Shown piece after piece: positions 6,527-15,034 of a stretch of DNA of 32,980 nucleotides. The translations under genes and the position numbers were made by a program. The notes under the pieces are model-generated. The model saw only the letters and a list, made by a program, of their open reading frames with translations. It searched no databases and was not told the origin of the DNA. Source of the DNA: Thiobacillaceae bacterium (GTDB lineage Bacteria > Pseudomonadota > Gammaproteobacteria > Burkholderiales > Thiobacillaceae); NCBI GenBank assembly GCA_025054655.1, contig JANWZL010000020.1:1-32980 (forward strand). Direction: 5' to 3'. The first letter of the stretch is position 1. The number at the start of each line of letters is the position of its first letter.

Positions 6527-6849
6527 GGGGTGGTCGTGGGACAGTGGCTTACCCTCCACGCACGAGTAAAGCATGAAACGTGCCGGCCCCATTCCGGCAA
6601 GCCGCAGGGGGAGGGTGCAAGCTCACGCCAGGCGTAGAGCCCAGCCAGACCAACGACCGCGCGTGACACCTGGTCCCGGTGACGGCGCGTGAACCCGGTA
6701 CAAACGCGGTCCTCGCTTGCAGATGTTGGTGATCTTCGTCTCCTCGGTCGCGGGAGACGGGCGTAGCTACGGGTCAGGCGAGTCTGTGCAGCCAAAAAGC
6801 GGCAAATGCCTGACGGACTACACTATGGGACTCGAGGTTCGCTGATGAC
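6527..6849. other. Non-coding stretch between nasT and tRNA-Lys
   Basis: No convincing gene, promoter or RNA was found in these 323 bases. The only clear structure is a perfect 7-bp hairpin, CGTCTCC (6737-6743) with GGAGACG (6753-6759), without a T-run. The promoter of nasT should lie here, but no hexamer pair stands out. Confidence 0.5.
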
Positions 6850-6876
6850 TTATTGATCTTATTGATTTTATTGGTG
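6850..6876. repeat. Three 9-bp AT-rich direct repeats at the tRNA-Lys 3' end
   Basis: TTATTGATC, TTATTGATT and TTATTGGTG follow one another head to tail (6850-6858, 6859-6867, 6868-6876). The last one runs into the encoded CCA and acceptor end of tRNA-Lys. The block is strikingly AT-rich in a GC-rich window. Its function is unknown; transcription termination or an old integration scar are both possible. Confidence 0.6.
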
Positions 6877-6947
6877 GGTCGTGCAGGATTCGAACCTGCG
6901 ACCAACGGATTAAAAGTCCGCTGCTCTACCGGCTGAGCTAACGACCC
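6872..6947 (-). tRNA. tRNA-Lys (UUU)
   Basis: The minus strand folds as a 76-base cloverleaf. The acceptor is GGGTCGT paired with ACGACCC, followed by discriminator A and an encoded CCA. The D-arm carries TAGCTCAGCCGGTAGAGC and the T-arm GGTTCGAATCC. The anticodon loop CTTTTAA gives anticodon UUU. In Pseudomonas a tRNA-Lys follows queC directly; here yeeE and tlpA lie between them. Confidence 0.96.
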
Positions 6948-6957
6948 GGAAATTGAA

Positions 6958-6987
6958 ATTATGGCATGTCTAAGCTATGGGCGTCAA
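6958..6987 (-). promoter_or_regulatory. Sigma70 promoter of tRNA-Lys
   Basis: On the minus strand TTGACG (6987-6982) and CATAAT (6963-6958) are separated by 18 bases. Both are five of six matches to consensus. The predicted start is near 6951, a few bases before the tRNA 5' end at 6947. Confidence 0.75.
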
Positions 6988-7006
6988 CGCAGCCGGCCCG
7001 GGCGGC

Positions 7007-7618
7007 TCAATTCTTGCGCGCTTTCGCCGGTTGCAGCGCGGCCGGGCGGGCCTTGGCGGCCTCCGCAGCGGCGCTGTCGGCGGTGGTGGGGTCGGCGAGC
7101 CCCTGTTTGGCGTACCAGGACTTCATGAAGGTGAGGATGTTCTGCAGTCGCACCTGGCCTGGGATGAACATGACGATCTCGCCGTTGGGGTCGTAGAGAT
7201 AGGAGGTGGGGTAGAAGTCCACCGGCCCGACCTGGCGGAAGGGGCTGTCGGGGTTGCGGCGGGCACCGCCGGCGACGATGGCGTGGAAATCGAGGTTTTG
7301 CCGCACGGCCGTGTCACGCACGACGTTCTCGTCCGGCCCGTAGTCCAGACCGATGCCGATGACCACGAAATCCTTGCGCTTGTTCAGCTCGTTGAGCACC
7401 GGCACCTCCGACCAGCACAGCGGGCACCAGGGCGCCCAGAAGTTGACCAGCACCCACTTGCCACGAAAGTCCGACAGACGGATCACACGGCCGTTGATGT
7501 CGGTGAACTGGAAGTTGATGGCCTTGGCCGGCTCCGTCTGGGCCTGCGCATGAGTGGTGTGCGCCATAGTCCAGGACAGCGCCACAGCCAGCATGCAGGC
7601 CGCATAGAATTTCCGCAT
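7007..7618 (-). CDS. TlpA/ResA-like periplasmic thioredoxin-fold protein
   Basis: The 203-residue product starts with a signal peptide (MRKFYAACMLAVALSW to about AQA at 24-26), so it is exported, possibly membrane-tethered. The redox domain has WAPWCPLC with the active cysteines at 65 and 68, preceded by RGKWVLVNF and followed by YPTSYLYDPNGEIV carrying the cis-proline. These are AhpC-TSA/TlpA features. It probably exchanges disulfides in the periplasm. The alanine-rich C-terminal tail (about 175-203) is not part of the fold. The ATG at 7618 has GAGGAAAGGG upstream. It lies 60 bases downstream of the YeeE/YedE gene on the same strand, and a joint role in handling reduced sulfur compounds is inferred. 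Confidence 0.88.
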   Translation of the reverse strand: MRKFYAACMLAVALSWTMAHTTHAQAQTEPAKAINFQFTDINGRVIRLSDFRGKWVLVNFWAPWCPLCWSEVPVLNELNKRKDFVVIGIGLDYGPDENVVRDTAVRQNLDFHAIVAGGARRNPDSPFRQVGPVDFYPTSYLYDPNGEIVMFIPGQVRLQNILTFMKSWYAKQGLADPTTADSAAAEAAKARPAALQPAKARKN

Positions 7619-7678
7619 TCCCTTTCCTCTAAAGCGCCGCCGGCGCGCCGGCCGCGAGGCTCGCGGCCGGGGGCGCAT

Positions 7679-8797
7679 CTAGGCCGCGCGCATTAACAGA
7701 TGATACTGGACTTTCATGGTCGCGGCAGCCCCGGCGACGATGGAGAAGAACACGATGATGGAGCCTACGGCCAGAGTGGACACACCCGTCACCCCCTGGC
7801 CTATGGTGCAGCCCATGGCGGTGACCCCGCCGAAGCCCATCAGTACGGCGCCGATCAGATGGCGGAACATGTCCTGTGGCGAGGTGAAGTATTCCCACCG
7901 GAAGGTGCGGTTGAACACCGCATAGAGGAAGGACCCTATGACCACGCCAAACACGGTGGCGATGGCGAAGGTCACCGTGGTGGAGGCGTCGGTCCAATAG
8001 GCCCACAGGTCCATGGTGTAACCCAGGGGGGCGACGAAGGTCATGGACTCGGCCAGCTTGGAGTTGGTACCCAGATAGGCGGGCTCCAGGGTGTCGGGAT
8101 GCTCGGGGATGAAGCCGAGCTTGCCGGTCACGAACCAGCCGCCCACCACCACCAAGCCGACGACGATGCCGGCCAACATATTGTCGCGGTTGTGCCGGAA
8201 GTCGCGGCTGGCGAAGACGAATAAGAACAACGCCAGGCTGATGGCTGCGGCCACCAGGAGCTGGGCCAAGGGTTCGTTTTCCCCCACCAGGATGGCCGGC
8301 AGGGTCTGCAGATGGTCGAAATGTAGGGTGACGGCCTCGTGCTCCAGGACGTTGACGCGGAACCAGCCGAAGATGCCGCGCAGCGTGACCAGGGCAGAGT
8401 AGCCGAGAAAGAGGAAGACCACCACCGATTTGAGGTTGCCGCCACCGAGCCGCACCAGGGTGCGCTGGCCACAGCCGGAGGCGAGCGTCATGCCCACGCC
8501 GAAGGTGAGCCCCCCCACGATCATGGCCAGCCAGGGCAGGCGCGGCGAGGTGTAGATGGTCTTGGTGGGGTCCAGGTAGCCGAGGTATTCCAACACGGCG
8601 GTGCCGAGGATGGCCACGGCGATGGCCAGCAGCCAGGCCCGCATGCGCCCCCATTCACCCATGTTGACCACGTCCGAGACGGCCCCCATGGTGCAGAAAC
8701 TGGTCTTGTTGGCGACATAGCCGAAGATCAGGGCCAGGACGAAGCCCAGCCACACCACCAGGTGCGAGATTTCTTGTACCGTTTTGGCCTCTTCCAT
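7679..8797 (-). CDS. YeeE/YedE-family (TsuA-like) sulfur-compound transporter
   Basis: The 372-residue polytopic inner-membrane protein has about ten hydrophobic segments and the conserved cysteine-containing stretches of YeeE/YedE proteins: NKTSFCTMGAVSDVVN near residue 35, ASGCGQRTLVRLGGGNLKS near 90-108, and a C-terminal GFGGVTAMGCTIGQGVTG. Characterised TsuA members import thiosulfate through such cysteines, so thiosulfate or a related sulfur species is likely here. The ATG at 8797 has GAGAGGAGAG upstream. It probably forms a two-gene unit with the downstream TlpA-like protein. It ends up between queC and tRNA-Lys, breaking an otherwise conserved gene order. Confidence 0.9.
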   Translation of the reverse strand: MEEAKTVQEISHLVVWLGFVLALIFGYVANKTSFCTMGAVSDVVNMGEWGRMRAWLLAIAVAILGTAVLEYLGYLDPTKTIYTSPRLPWLAMIVGGLTFGVGMTLASGCGQRTLVRLGGGNLKSVVVFLFLGYSALVTLRGIFGWFRVNVLEHEAVTLHFDHLQTLPAILVGENEPLAQLLVAAAISLALFLFVFASRDFRHNRDNMLAGIVVGLVVVGGWFVTGKLGFIPEHPDTLEPAYLGTNSKLAESMTFVAPLGYTMDLWAYWTDASTTVTFAIATVFGVVIGSFLYAVFNRTFRWEYFTSPQDMFRHLIGAVLMGFGGVTAMGCTIGQGVTGVSTLAVGSIIVFFSIVAGAAATMKVQYHLLMRAA

Positions 8798-8866
8798 CGA
8801 TCTCTCCTCTCTCTCGTCACAGAAGCGAAAACTAACGCGCCTGAACGTGAATCTCAATCGCCATCT

Positions 8867-9544
8867 CTAGTACGTTTGGACGTAGCGGGTGGGATCGGGT
8901 ACGCCGGCGTCGATGAAGCCCTGACGCCGGAAGCGGCAGGCATCGCAGCGACCGCAGGCCCGGCCCTGTGCGTCGGCCTGATAACAGGACACGGTCAGGG
9001 CATAGTCCACGCCCAGCCGAACACCCGTGCGGATGATCTCGGCCTTGCGCAGGGCGATGAGCGGCGCCTCGATGCGTACCGGCCTGCCTTCGATGGCGCG
9101 CCGCGTGGCCACATCCGCCAGGCGCTGGAAAGCGGCGATGAACTCGGGCCGGCAATCGGGGTAACCGGAGTAATCGACCGCGTTCACACCGATGTAGATC
9201 GCCTCGGCGTCCAATACCTCCGCCCAGGCCAGGGCCAAGGCCAGCAGCACGCTGTTGCGTGCCGGCACGTAGGTCTGGGGGATGCCAACGGTGGGCCCCA
9301 GCGGCACGGGGATGGCGGGATCGGTGAGGGCCGAGCCGCCGAACTGCGCCAGGTCGATGGACACCACCCGGTGCTCGACGGCACCCAGCTGGCGGGCCAC
9401 CGCCTGCGCCGCGACGAGTTCGGCCACGTGCCTCTGGCCGTACTGCACGCTCAGGGCATGGCAGGCATGACCCGCATGGCGGGCGATGGCCAGGGTGGTG
9501 GCCGAATCCAGCCCCCCAGAGAGCAATACCACCGCGGCGGTCAT
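8867..9544 (-). CDS. queC: 7-cyano-7-deazaguanine synthase
   Basis: QueC converts 7-carboxy-7-deazaguanine, ammonia and ATP to preQ0, the queuosine precursor, in the cytoplasm. The 225-residue product has the PP-loop LSGGLDS at residues 8-14, the substrate region [13 protein letters not shown], and a C-terminal zinc site with four cysteines in [18 protein letters not shown]. The length is normal for the family. Its ATG overlaps the queE stop as ATGA, so translation is coupled to queE, which makes its substrate. Confidence 0.96.
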   Translation of the reverse strand: MTAAVVLLSGGLDSATTLAIARHAGHACHALSVQYGQRHVAELVAAQAVARQLGAVEHRVVSIDLAQFGGSALTDPAIPVPLGPTVGIPQTYVPARNSVLLALALAWAEVLDAEAIYIGVNAVDYSGYPDCRPEFIAAFQRLADVATRRAIEGRPVRIEAPLIALRKAEIIRTGVRLGVDYALTVSCYQADAQGRACGRCDACRFRRQGFIDAGVPDPTRYVQTY

Positions 9545-10194
9545 CGTCCCGGGCCCTCGCCCCAAAGCAGCTTGTGCAGCTGTATCTGCAGGCGCACCGG
9601 CAGGCCATCGCGCAAGATCCATGCGGCCAGGGTGGCCGCATCCAGGCGCCCATGGGCCGGCGAGAACAGCACGGCCGAGCGCTCCGACAGGCGGTGGCGG
9701 GCCATGACCGCGCACGCCCAGTCGTAGTCGGCGGCGTCGCAGAGTACGAACTTGACCTCGTCGCGCGGGGTGAGCAGGTCGAGGTTGGACCATAGATTGC
9801 GCTCGGCCTCGCCGGAGCCCGGCGTCTTCACGTCGACAATGCGGGCCACGCGCGCATCCACCCCGGAGATGTCGAGCGCGCCGCTGGTCTCCAGGCTGAC
9901 GTCGTAGCCGGCGTCGCATAGCCGGGTGAGTAGGCTGAGGCAGTCGCGCTGCGCCAGCGGCTCGCCGCCGGTGACGGTGACATGTCGGGTCGGATATCGG
10001 CCCACCTGCTGCAGGATGGCCTCGATCTCCATCCACTCGCCGCCCTGGAAGGCGTAATCGGTGTCGCAATAGCCGCAACGCAGTGGGCAGCCGGTCAACC
10101 GCACGAACACGGTGGGTAGCCCCACACGGCTCGCCTCGCCCTGCAGGGAGTGGAAGATCTCGGTCACGCGCAGGCGCTGTGCCGATGCGCTCAT
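9541..10194 (-). CDS. queE: 7-carboxy-7-deazaguanine synthase (radical SAM)
   Basis: QueE rearranges 6-carboxytetrahydropterin to 7-carboxy-7-deazaguanine using S-adenosylmethionine and a [4Fe-4S] cluster. The 217-residue product begins with the typical [15 protein letters not shown] substrate motif and has the cluster motif CPLRCGYC (C36, C40, C43) followed by [16 protein letters not shown] is the SAM-contacting GGEP motif, and VDVKTPGS follows. Both ends overlap neighbours by four bases: the ATG lies in the cpoB stop and the TGA in the queC start. Confidence 0.96.
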   Translation of the reverse strand: MSASAQRLRVTEIFHSLQGEASRVGLPTVFVRLTGCPLRCGYCDTDYAFQGGEWMEIEAILQQVGRYPTRHVTVTGGEPLAQRDCLSLLTRLCDAGYDVSLETSGALDISGVDARVARIVDVKTPGSGEAERNLWSNLDLLTPRDEVKFVLCDAADYDWACAVMARHRLSERSAVLFSPAHGRLDAATLAAWILRDGLPVRLQIQLHKLLWGEGPGR

Positions 10195-10979
10195 TTCAGC
10201 GTGGCCAGCAGCCGGCGTGCGGTCTCCGCGGCCCGTGTGTGCGGGTATTTACTCACCACCTGGTCGAGCAGCCCCTGGGCGGCCGCCGCTTCACCCAGCT
10301 GCAACCGGGCGCGGGCGAGGCTCACCATGGCGTCGGGCACCTTGTTGCTGGTCGGGTACCCCTCCAGCAGCCGCTGGTAGGACTCGACGGCGGCGCTGTA
10401 ATTGCCCTGGGCGGCATGGGCCAGCCCCAGCCAGTAATAGGCGTTGCTAGCCATGCCGCTGGCAGGATGGTCGCGCAGGAAGGCCTGGAAGGCGCGCACG
10501 GCGGCGGCGTAGTCACCGGCGCGGAACTGCGCCAAGGCGGCCTCGTAGGCGCGCGTCTCGGCAGCCGGATCCGACCCCGTCAGCAGCAAGGCACGGCTGG
10601 GTTGCAGCTGGATGGCATCTACCGGCAGCGACGGGGCCGGGCGGTTGGCCAGCTCGCGCACCCGCCCGTCGAGCTCCTCGTAGAGATCCTTCTGCCGGCG
10701 CTGGACGACGGCGAGCCGGTCCTGCAGCTCTTCCTGCTGCCCGCGCAGGCGCGCCAGTTCGGCCTTGAGTTCCGCCACCTGGTTGAGCAGGTTGAGCAGG
10801 GCCTGGCTGGACATCTGCGCCTCGAGGCGCCGCAGACGCTCGTCCAAGGCGCGCAGATCCTGTCGCATCTCGTTCTGGCGCAGGGCCAGCTCGTCCACCG
10901 TCACCGCGGCCGCAGCAGGCAGGGCTGCGCCCATACCGGCCAAGATGCACAGACTGCACAAGCGCTTGAGCTTCATCAT
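10191..10979 (-). CDS. cpoB: Cell division coordinator CpoB (YbgF)
   Basis: CpoB is a periplasmic protein linking the Tol-Pal machine to peptidoglycan synthesis at the septum. The 262-residue product has a signal peptide to about residue 24 (AALPAAAA), a coiled coil over about 27-105 (the trimerisation region), a short linker, and three TPR units from about 140 to 260 ([62 protein letters not shown]). The first of two adjacent ATGs overlaps the pal stop as ATGA. It is the usual last tol gene, here followed without gap by queE. Confidence 0.95.
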   Translation of the reverse strand: MMKLKRLCSLCILAGMGAALPAAAAVTVDELALRQNEMRQDLRALDERLRRLEAQMSSQALLNLLNQVAELKAELARLRGQQEELQDRLAVVQRRQKDLYEELDGRVRELANRPAPSLPVDAIQLQPSRALLLTGSDPAAETRAYEAALAQFRAGDYAAAVRAFQAFLRDHPASGMASNAYYWLGLAHAAQGNYSAAVESYQRLLEGYPTSNKVPDAMVSLARARLQLGEAAAAQGLLDQVVSKYPHTRAAETARRLLATLK

Positions 10980-11650
10980 TCGTCGACGTAATGGATCTCG
11001 GTGCGGCGGTTCATGCGCCAGGCCTCCTCGTTGCTGCCCTGTACGGCGGGTTTCTCCTCGCCGAAACTGACCGCTTCCATCTGGCCATCGGCCACGCCGA
11101 GCAGGGACAGCGCCTGGCGCACGCTCTCGGCCCGGCGCTGCCCGAGGGCGAGGTTGTACTCGCGGCTGCCGCGCTCGTCGGCATGGCCCTGCAGGATCAC
11201 CTTGAAGCCCGGGTTGGCACGCAGGTAGGTGGCATGGGCGTCGATGACGGGCTGGAAGCGGGCGTCGATGACCGCGCTGTCGAATTCGAAATAGATCACC
11301 CGCTGGGCCAGGGGGCTCGACGGGTCCTTGTGTGCTCCGGGTGTGGTGAGGTCGGGCTTACCCTTGGCCTCCTTGCCCGGCGCGGGGGGCGTGCTCGGCT
11401 GGATGGGCTGCGGCGGCAACGGCCGTGTCTCCACCACCGGCGGGCTGACCGGGGTGGTGGTGGCCTTGGGCCCCTCGGGTTTAGGTGTAGGGGGGGGCAG
11501 CTGGGTGGTGGGGGTGGTCGTCTCCCTGGCGGGCGGGACCGGCGTCGGCTTTGTGGCCACACGCTCCTCCACCGGGGCCTCGGTCGGCGCGCTGGCGCAT
11601 CCGGCCAGCAGCAGGCCGAGCAGCACGATCGCATGGGTCTGTCTGGTCAT
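10976..11650 (-). CDS. pal: Peptidoglycan-associated lipoprotein Pal
   Basis: Pal is an outer-membrane lipoprotein that binds meso-diaminopimelate in peptidoglycan and exchanges with TolB. The 224-residue product has a lipobox LLAGC with the acylated cysteine at 18 and a proline/threonine-rich tether from about 24 to 95. The OmpA-C domain starts at VIYFEFDSAVID and includes GHADERGSREYNLALGQRRAESV with the ligand-binding Asp and Arg. The tether is much longer than in the roughly 173-residue E. coli protein, implying a longer reach between outer membrane and wall. Confidence 0.96.
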   Translation of the reverse strand: MTRQTHAIVLLGLLLAGCASAPTEAPVEERVATKPTPVPPARETTTPTTQLPPPTPKPEGPKATTTPVSPPVVETRPLPPQPIQPSTPPAPGKEAKGKPDLTTPGAHKDPSSPLAQRVIYFEFDSAVIDARFQPVIDAHATYLRANPGFKVILQGHADERGSREYNLALGQRRAESVRQALSLLGVADGQMEAVSFGEEKPAVQGSNEEAWRMNRRTEIHYVDE

Positions 11651-11684
11651 CCGTGTACTCCTGTTTACGCTGATATCCCTGCCC

Positions 11685-12974
11685 TCACGGCGCCCACGCC
11701 GGTTCGCGCAGGTCGCCCGTCTGTGTCAGACGTTGTTTGACGCGCCCATCCACGCTGACCGTGGCCAGCACCCCGCGACCGTTGACCAGCGTGGCGTAGA
11801 GTATGCTCCGGCCATTGGGCGCGAAACTGGGGGATTCGTCGAACGCGGTGTCGGTCAACACCCGCATCTGGCGGGTGGCCAGGTCCATCACGGCGACGTG
11901 GAATTGTCCGTCGCGCCGGTGGATGAAGGCGAGCAGACGGCCATCCGGCGACAGCGCCGGCGAGACGTTGTAGCCGCCTTCGTAGGTGATGCGCTGGGCC
12001 TGACCGCCCGTGACGGGCATGCGGTAAATCTGGGGCGAGCCGCCCCGGTCCGAGGTGAAGTAGAGCCACTGGCCATCGGGGCTGAACACGGGCTCCGTGT
12101 CCAGTGCCAGGCTGCTCGCGATCCGGCGCGGCTCGCCACCCTCGGCGTCGATCAGATAGATCTGCGAAGTGGCGTCGCGCGACAGCACCACGGCGAGCTG
12201 CCGGCCGTCCGGCGACCAGGCCGGCGCCGAGTTGGAGCCGCGGAAATTGGCGAGCACGCGCCGGCTTCCATCGGCCAGGCGCTGCACATAGACGACGGGC
12301 TTCTTCTGCTCGAAGGAGACGTAGGCGATGCGCGTACCGTCCGGCGACCAGGCCGGCGAGATGATGGGCTCGGGCGAGCGGGCGATGGTGTGCGCGTTGT
12401 GGCTGTCGGCGTCGGCGACCTGCAGCTCGTACCAGCCGTCGCGCTTGAGCACGTAGGCGATGCGCCCGCTGTAGCTGCCTGGCTCGCCCAGCAGTTTCTC
12501 GTGCACCATGTCGGCGATCTGGTGCGCCGCTGCACGCAGCCCGCTGGCGGGCACGGTGAGACTGGAGGCGAGCAGCTCGCTGGCCCGCACCACGTCGTAC
12601 AGCCAGAAACGCACCTCGAGGCGGTTGTCTGGCAGGGTGGCGACCTGGCCGATGAGCAGGGCGTCCGCCCCCGCGCGCCGCCAGTCGCCCATGCGTATGT
12701 CCTGCGGACGCGTGGGGCGTGCGTCCGCCTGCGCCGCCTCCACGATCTGGAAATAACCACTGCGGCCCAGATCGGCCGCGACCACGGTGGCGGGGTTTTC
12801 CCCCAGCGCGGCGGCGGGCATGGCGAAGGGCACGATGGCCACGGGTAGCCGCTTGGCTGCCCCACCGACGATCTCGATGGTCATGGCGGCCTGGGCTGCG
12901 ACGGCACAGAGGAATGCCGTCAGCAGCAAGGGCCATGCAGCCAGGCGATGGAGGCGAGGCGAGGCAGTGCACAT
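11685..12974 (-). CDS. tolB: Tol-Pal system beta-propeller protein TolB
   Basis: TolB is a periplasmic adaptor that binds Pal and TolA. The 429-residue product is almost exactly the E. coli length. It has a signal peptide ending AAQA near residue 29, an N-terminal alpha/beta domain (VAIVPFAM, LGENPATVVAADLGRSGYF), and a six-bladed propeller with repeated SPDG motifs (AWSPDGTRIAYVS, AWSPDGRQLAVVL, VFSPDGQWLYFTS, ALSPDGRLLAFIH). The ATG at 12974 gives the proper signal peptide but has no clear ribosome-binding site. An in-frame GTG at 13004, closer to the tolA stop, is the alternative. Confidence 0.95.
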   Translation of the reverse strand: MCTASPRLHRLAAWPLLLTAFLCAVAAQAAMTIEIVGGAAKRLPVAIVPFAMPAAALGENPATVVAADLGRSGYFQIVEAAQADARPTRPQDIRMGDWRRAGADALLIGQVATLPDNRLEVRFWLYDVVRASELLASSLTVPASGLRAAAHQIADMVHEKLLGEPGSYSGRIAYVLKRDGWYELQVADADSHNAHTIARSPEPIISPAWSPDGTRIAYVSFEQKKPVVYVQRLADGSRRVLANFRGSNSAPAWSPDGRQLAVVLSRDATSQIYLIDAEGGEPRRIASSLALDTEPVFSPDGQWLYFTSDRGGSPQIYRMPVTGGQAQRITYEGGYNVSPALSPDGRLLAFIHRRDGQFHVAVMDLATRQMRVLTDTAFDESPSFAPNGRSILYATLVNGRGVLATVSVDGRVKQRLTQTGDLREPAWAP

Positions 12975-13012
12975 GGCGTTATTGTACCAAGGCGGCAGCG
13001 GCACCTGCCCGT

Positions 13013-13885
13013 TCAGACCCCGTCGGCCTCGTGCGGTCTGAATTTCAGGATCAGCTCTTCGCGGAACACCGCCGCCAGTTCCTGCTGCGGCGGCAATGGC
13101 AGGGGCGAGGCGCGCAGGATGGCCAGCTCGACCTGTTTGTCGTAGGCCGGCTGACCGCTCGACTTCAGCAAGGTGAGCTTCAGCACCTCGCCGTCGGGCA
13201 GCAGCCGCACCTGATAGACGACCTCGGGATTGCCCGTGAGGTTGGGGGGCAGGCGCAGGTAACCCTGGATCTTGCTGCGGATGCGGGCCTGATAATCCTC
13301 GATCACACGTTGGCGGGCGAGGGCGTCGGCGGTCATCGACCGTTGCAGCTGACGCGCCTCACGCATGAGATCGTCCTCCAGCTGGCGCGCCAGCTCCGCC
13401 TCCAGCTCGCGGCGGGCGGCCTCGCGCGCGCGCCGCTGGGCCTCCTCCTGACGCCGCTGTTCTTCCTGCTGGCGCGCGAGCTCCTGCTGCCGCCGCTCGT
13501 CCTCACGCCGTCGCTCCTCGCGGCGCTTCTCCTCCAGCCGGCGTTGTTCCGCCTCGCGCTGACGGCGCTCAGCCTCCTGCACCTCGATCCATCGCCGCTC
13601 CTGCTCGCGTCGCTCGGCCTGCTGCCTTTTCTGCTCTTCACGCGCAGCGAGGTCGATGTCGGGTTCGTCCTTCGCCTGTGCCGGTGGCGGCGGTTCGGGC
13701 TGGGCCGCAGGCTTGGGCACCGCGCCAGCCGGCGGCGGCAGCTCCGACCACAATTCGGCCACCACCGGCAGATGCGGCGGACTGCGCCAGGACAAACCGA
13801 CCACCAGCCCCAGCGCGAACAACAGATGCACGGCCACGGCCAGGGTGCCGGACCACAGATACTGCAACCCGCTGGGTCGGATCAT
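13013..13885 (-). CDS. tolA: Tol-Pal system protein TolA
   Basis: TolA spans the periplasm and transmits inner-membrane energy to TolB-Pal. The 290-residue product has one N-terminal transmembrane helix (about 12-34), a proline-rich stretch (48-72), a long Arg/Glu/Gln-rich helix (about 80-190) and a C-terminal domain from about 200 (YQARIRSKIQGYLRLPPNL, then VRLLPDGEVLKLTLLKSSG). The helix is richer in Arg and Glu than the alanine/lysine-rich E. coli version and shorter overall. The ATG overlaps the tolR stop by four bases. Confidence 0.94.
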   Translation of the reverse strand: MIRPSGLQYLWSGTLAVAVHLLFALGLVVGLSWRSPPHLPVVAELWSELPPPAGAVPKPAAQPEPPPPAQAKDEPDIDLAAREEQKRQQAERREQERRWIEVQEAERRQREAEQRRLEEKRREERRREDERRQQELARQQEEQRRQEEAQRRAREAARRELEAELARQLEDDLMREARQLQRSMTADALARQRVIEDYQARIRSKIQGYLRLPPNLTGNPEVVYQVRLLPDGEVLKLTLLKSSGQPAYDKQVELAILRASPLPLPPQQELAAVFREELILKFRPHEADGV

Positions 13886-14295
13886 GGCGCGGAGGGTCGC
13901 ACCAACAGCCCCACGCGTGCCGCCCCGGCGCGCTGCAGGCCGTCCATCACCTGCATGACCGCCTCGTAGCGCACGCTCTTGTCGGCCGAGATCACCACCG
14001 GCTGGCGCGGCTGACGCGCCAGCCGCGCGCGTACGGTGTGGACCAGACGCGCCGGGTCGATCAACTCCTCGTGTCCTTGCTCGGCACGGTCGCGCAGCAG
14101 CAGCGAGCCGTCGGCGCGCACCACCACCTCCAGCGGCGCCGCGGGCGCCTGCCCGGCCTTGCCCACGCTCGGCAGCTCCACCTGGCTGGGGTTGATGAAG
14201 GGCGCGGTGACCATGAAGATCACCAGCAGCACCAGCATCACGTCGATATAGGGCACGACGTTAATCTGGTTGATCGACCTGCGTACGCGTCTCAT
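13882..14295 (-). CDS. tolR: Tol-Pal system protein TolR
   Basis: TolR is an ExbD-family inner-membrane subunit that uses proton motive force with TolQ. The 137-residue product has a short basic N-terminus (RRVRRSINQINVVPY), one transmembrane helix starting at YIDVMLVLLVIFMV with the conserved aspartate at 18, and a periplasmic domain (VELPSVGKAG to VISADKSVRYEAVMQVMDGLQRAG). It overlaps the end of tolQ by 35 bases in a different frame, longer than the other junctions of the operon. Confidence 0.95.
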   Translation of the reverse strand: MRRVRRSINQINVVPYIDVMLVLLVIFMVTAPFINPSQVELPSVGKAGQAPAAPLEVVVRADGSLLLRDRAEQGHEELIDPARLVHTVRARLARQPRQPVVISADKSVRYEAVMQVMDGLQRAGAARVGLLVRPSAP

Positions 14296-15034
14296 GTCCG
14301 GGATAGGCGTGCAGCACGCCGCGCTGGATGAGGACCAGATATTCCTCGATGAAGACCTGCAGTCGGTTGGACAAACGGTCCACGTCGTGACTAAAACGGT
14401 TGTAGGCCACCACCGCGGGAATCGCCGCGAACAGACCGATGGCGGTGGCGATCAGGGCCTCGGCAATGCCCGGTGCCACCTGGGCGAGCGTGGCCTGCGA
14501 GACATCGGCCAGGCCGCGAAAGGCGTTCATGATGCCCCATACGGTGCCGAACAGGCCGACGTAGGGCGAGACAGATCCGACTGTGGCGAGAAAGGGCAGG
14601 CTCTCCTCGAGCTGATCCATCTCGCGCTGATAGGCGGCCTGCAGGGCTCGCCGTGTGGTCTCCATCACCTGCACACCGTCCATCACAGGCTGGGGTTTGC
14701 TGTCTTGACTGGCTTCCGCCATCTGCGGCGCGGTCAGATTCATGAAGACACGGTGCCCCTGGCGAAACAGGCTTTCGATACAGGCCTGATCACCCGCCTC
14801 GTCCACAGCGGCGTACAACTCGTTGATGGTCTTGCTGCCAATGGCGTCGAAGAAGCGCTGCTCGAAGACCCTGGTCAACCCCAGCTCACGCCGCAGGGTT
14901 TGATATTTGACGAAGATCACCCACCAGGAGGCGACCGAGGCCACCACCAGCAGCAGCATCACCGCCTGCACCACCCAGCTGGCGGACAGGACCAGGTTCA
15001 ACAACGACAGATCGTGCTCGACGGTGAGATTCAT
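14261..15034 (-). CDS. tolQ: Tol-Pal system protein TolQ
   Basis: TolQ is a MotA/ExbB-family proton-channel subunit. The 257-residue product has three membrane segments: one N-terminal (about 20-42) and two later ones around SVSPYVGLFGTVWGIMNAF and IAEALIATAIGLFAAIPAVVAYN, which carry the family glycines and polar Thr residues. Its ATG overlaps the ybgC stop as ATGA. Its last 35 bases overlap the start of tolR. Confidence 0.95.
   Translation of the reverse strand: MNLTVEHDLSLLNLVLSASWVVQAVMLLLVVASVASWWVIFVKYQTLRRELGLTRVFEQRFFDAIGSKTINELYAAVDEAGDQACIESLFRQGHRVFMNLTAPQMAEASQDSKPQPVMDGVQVMETTRRALQAAYQREMDQLEESLPFLATVGSVSPYVGLFGTVWGIMNAFRGLADVSQATLAQVAPGIAEALIATAIGLFAAIPAVVAYNRFSHDVDRLSNRLQVFIEEYLVLIQRGVLHAYPGHETRTQVDQPD

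Noticed and set aside
6737-6759. Hairpin between nasT and tRNA-Lys as a terminator
   Set aside because: It has a good 7-bp stem but no T-run on either strand.
6872-6947. tRNA-Lys as the attachment site of an integrated element
   Set aside because: No integrase, duplicated tRNA end or foreign-looking cargo was found within the window.
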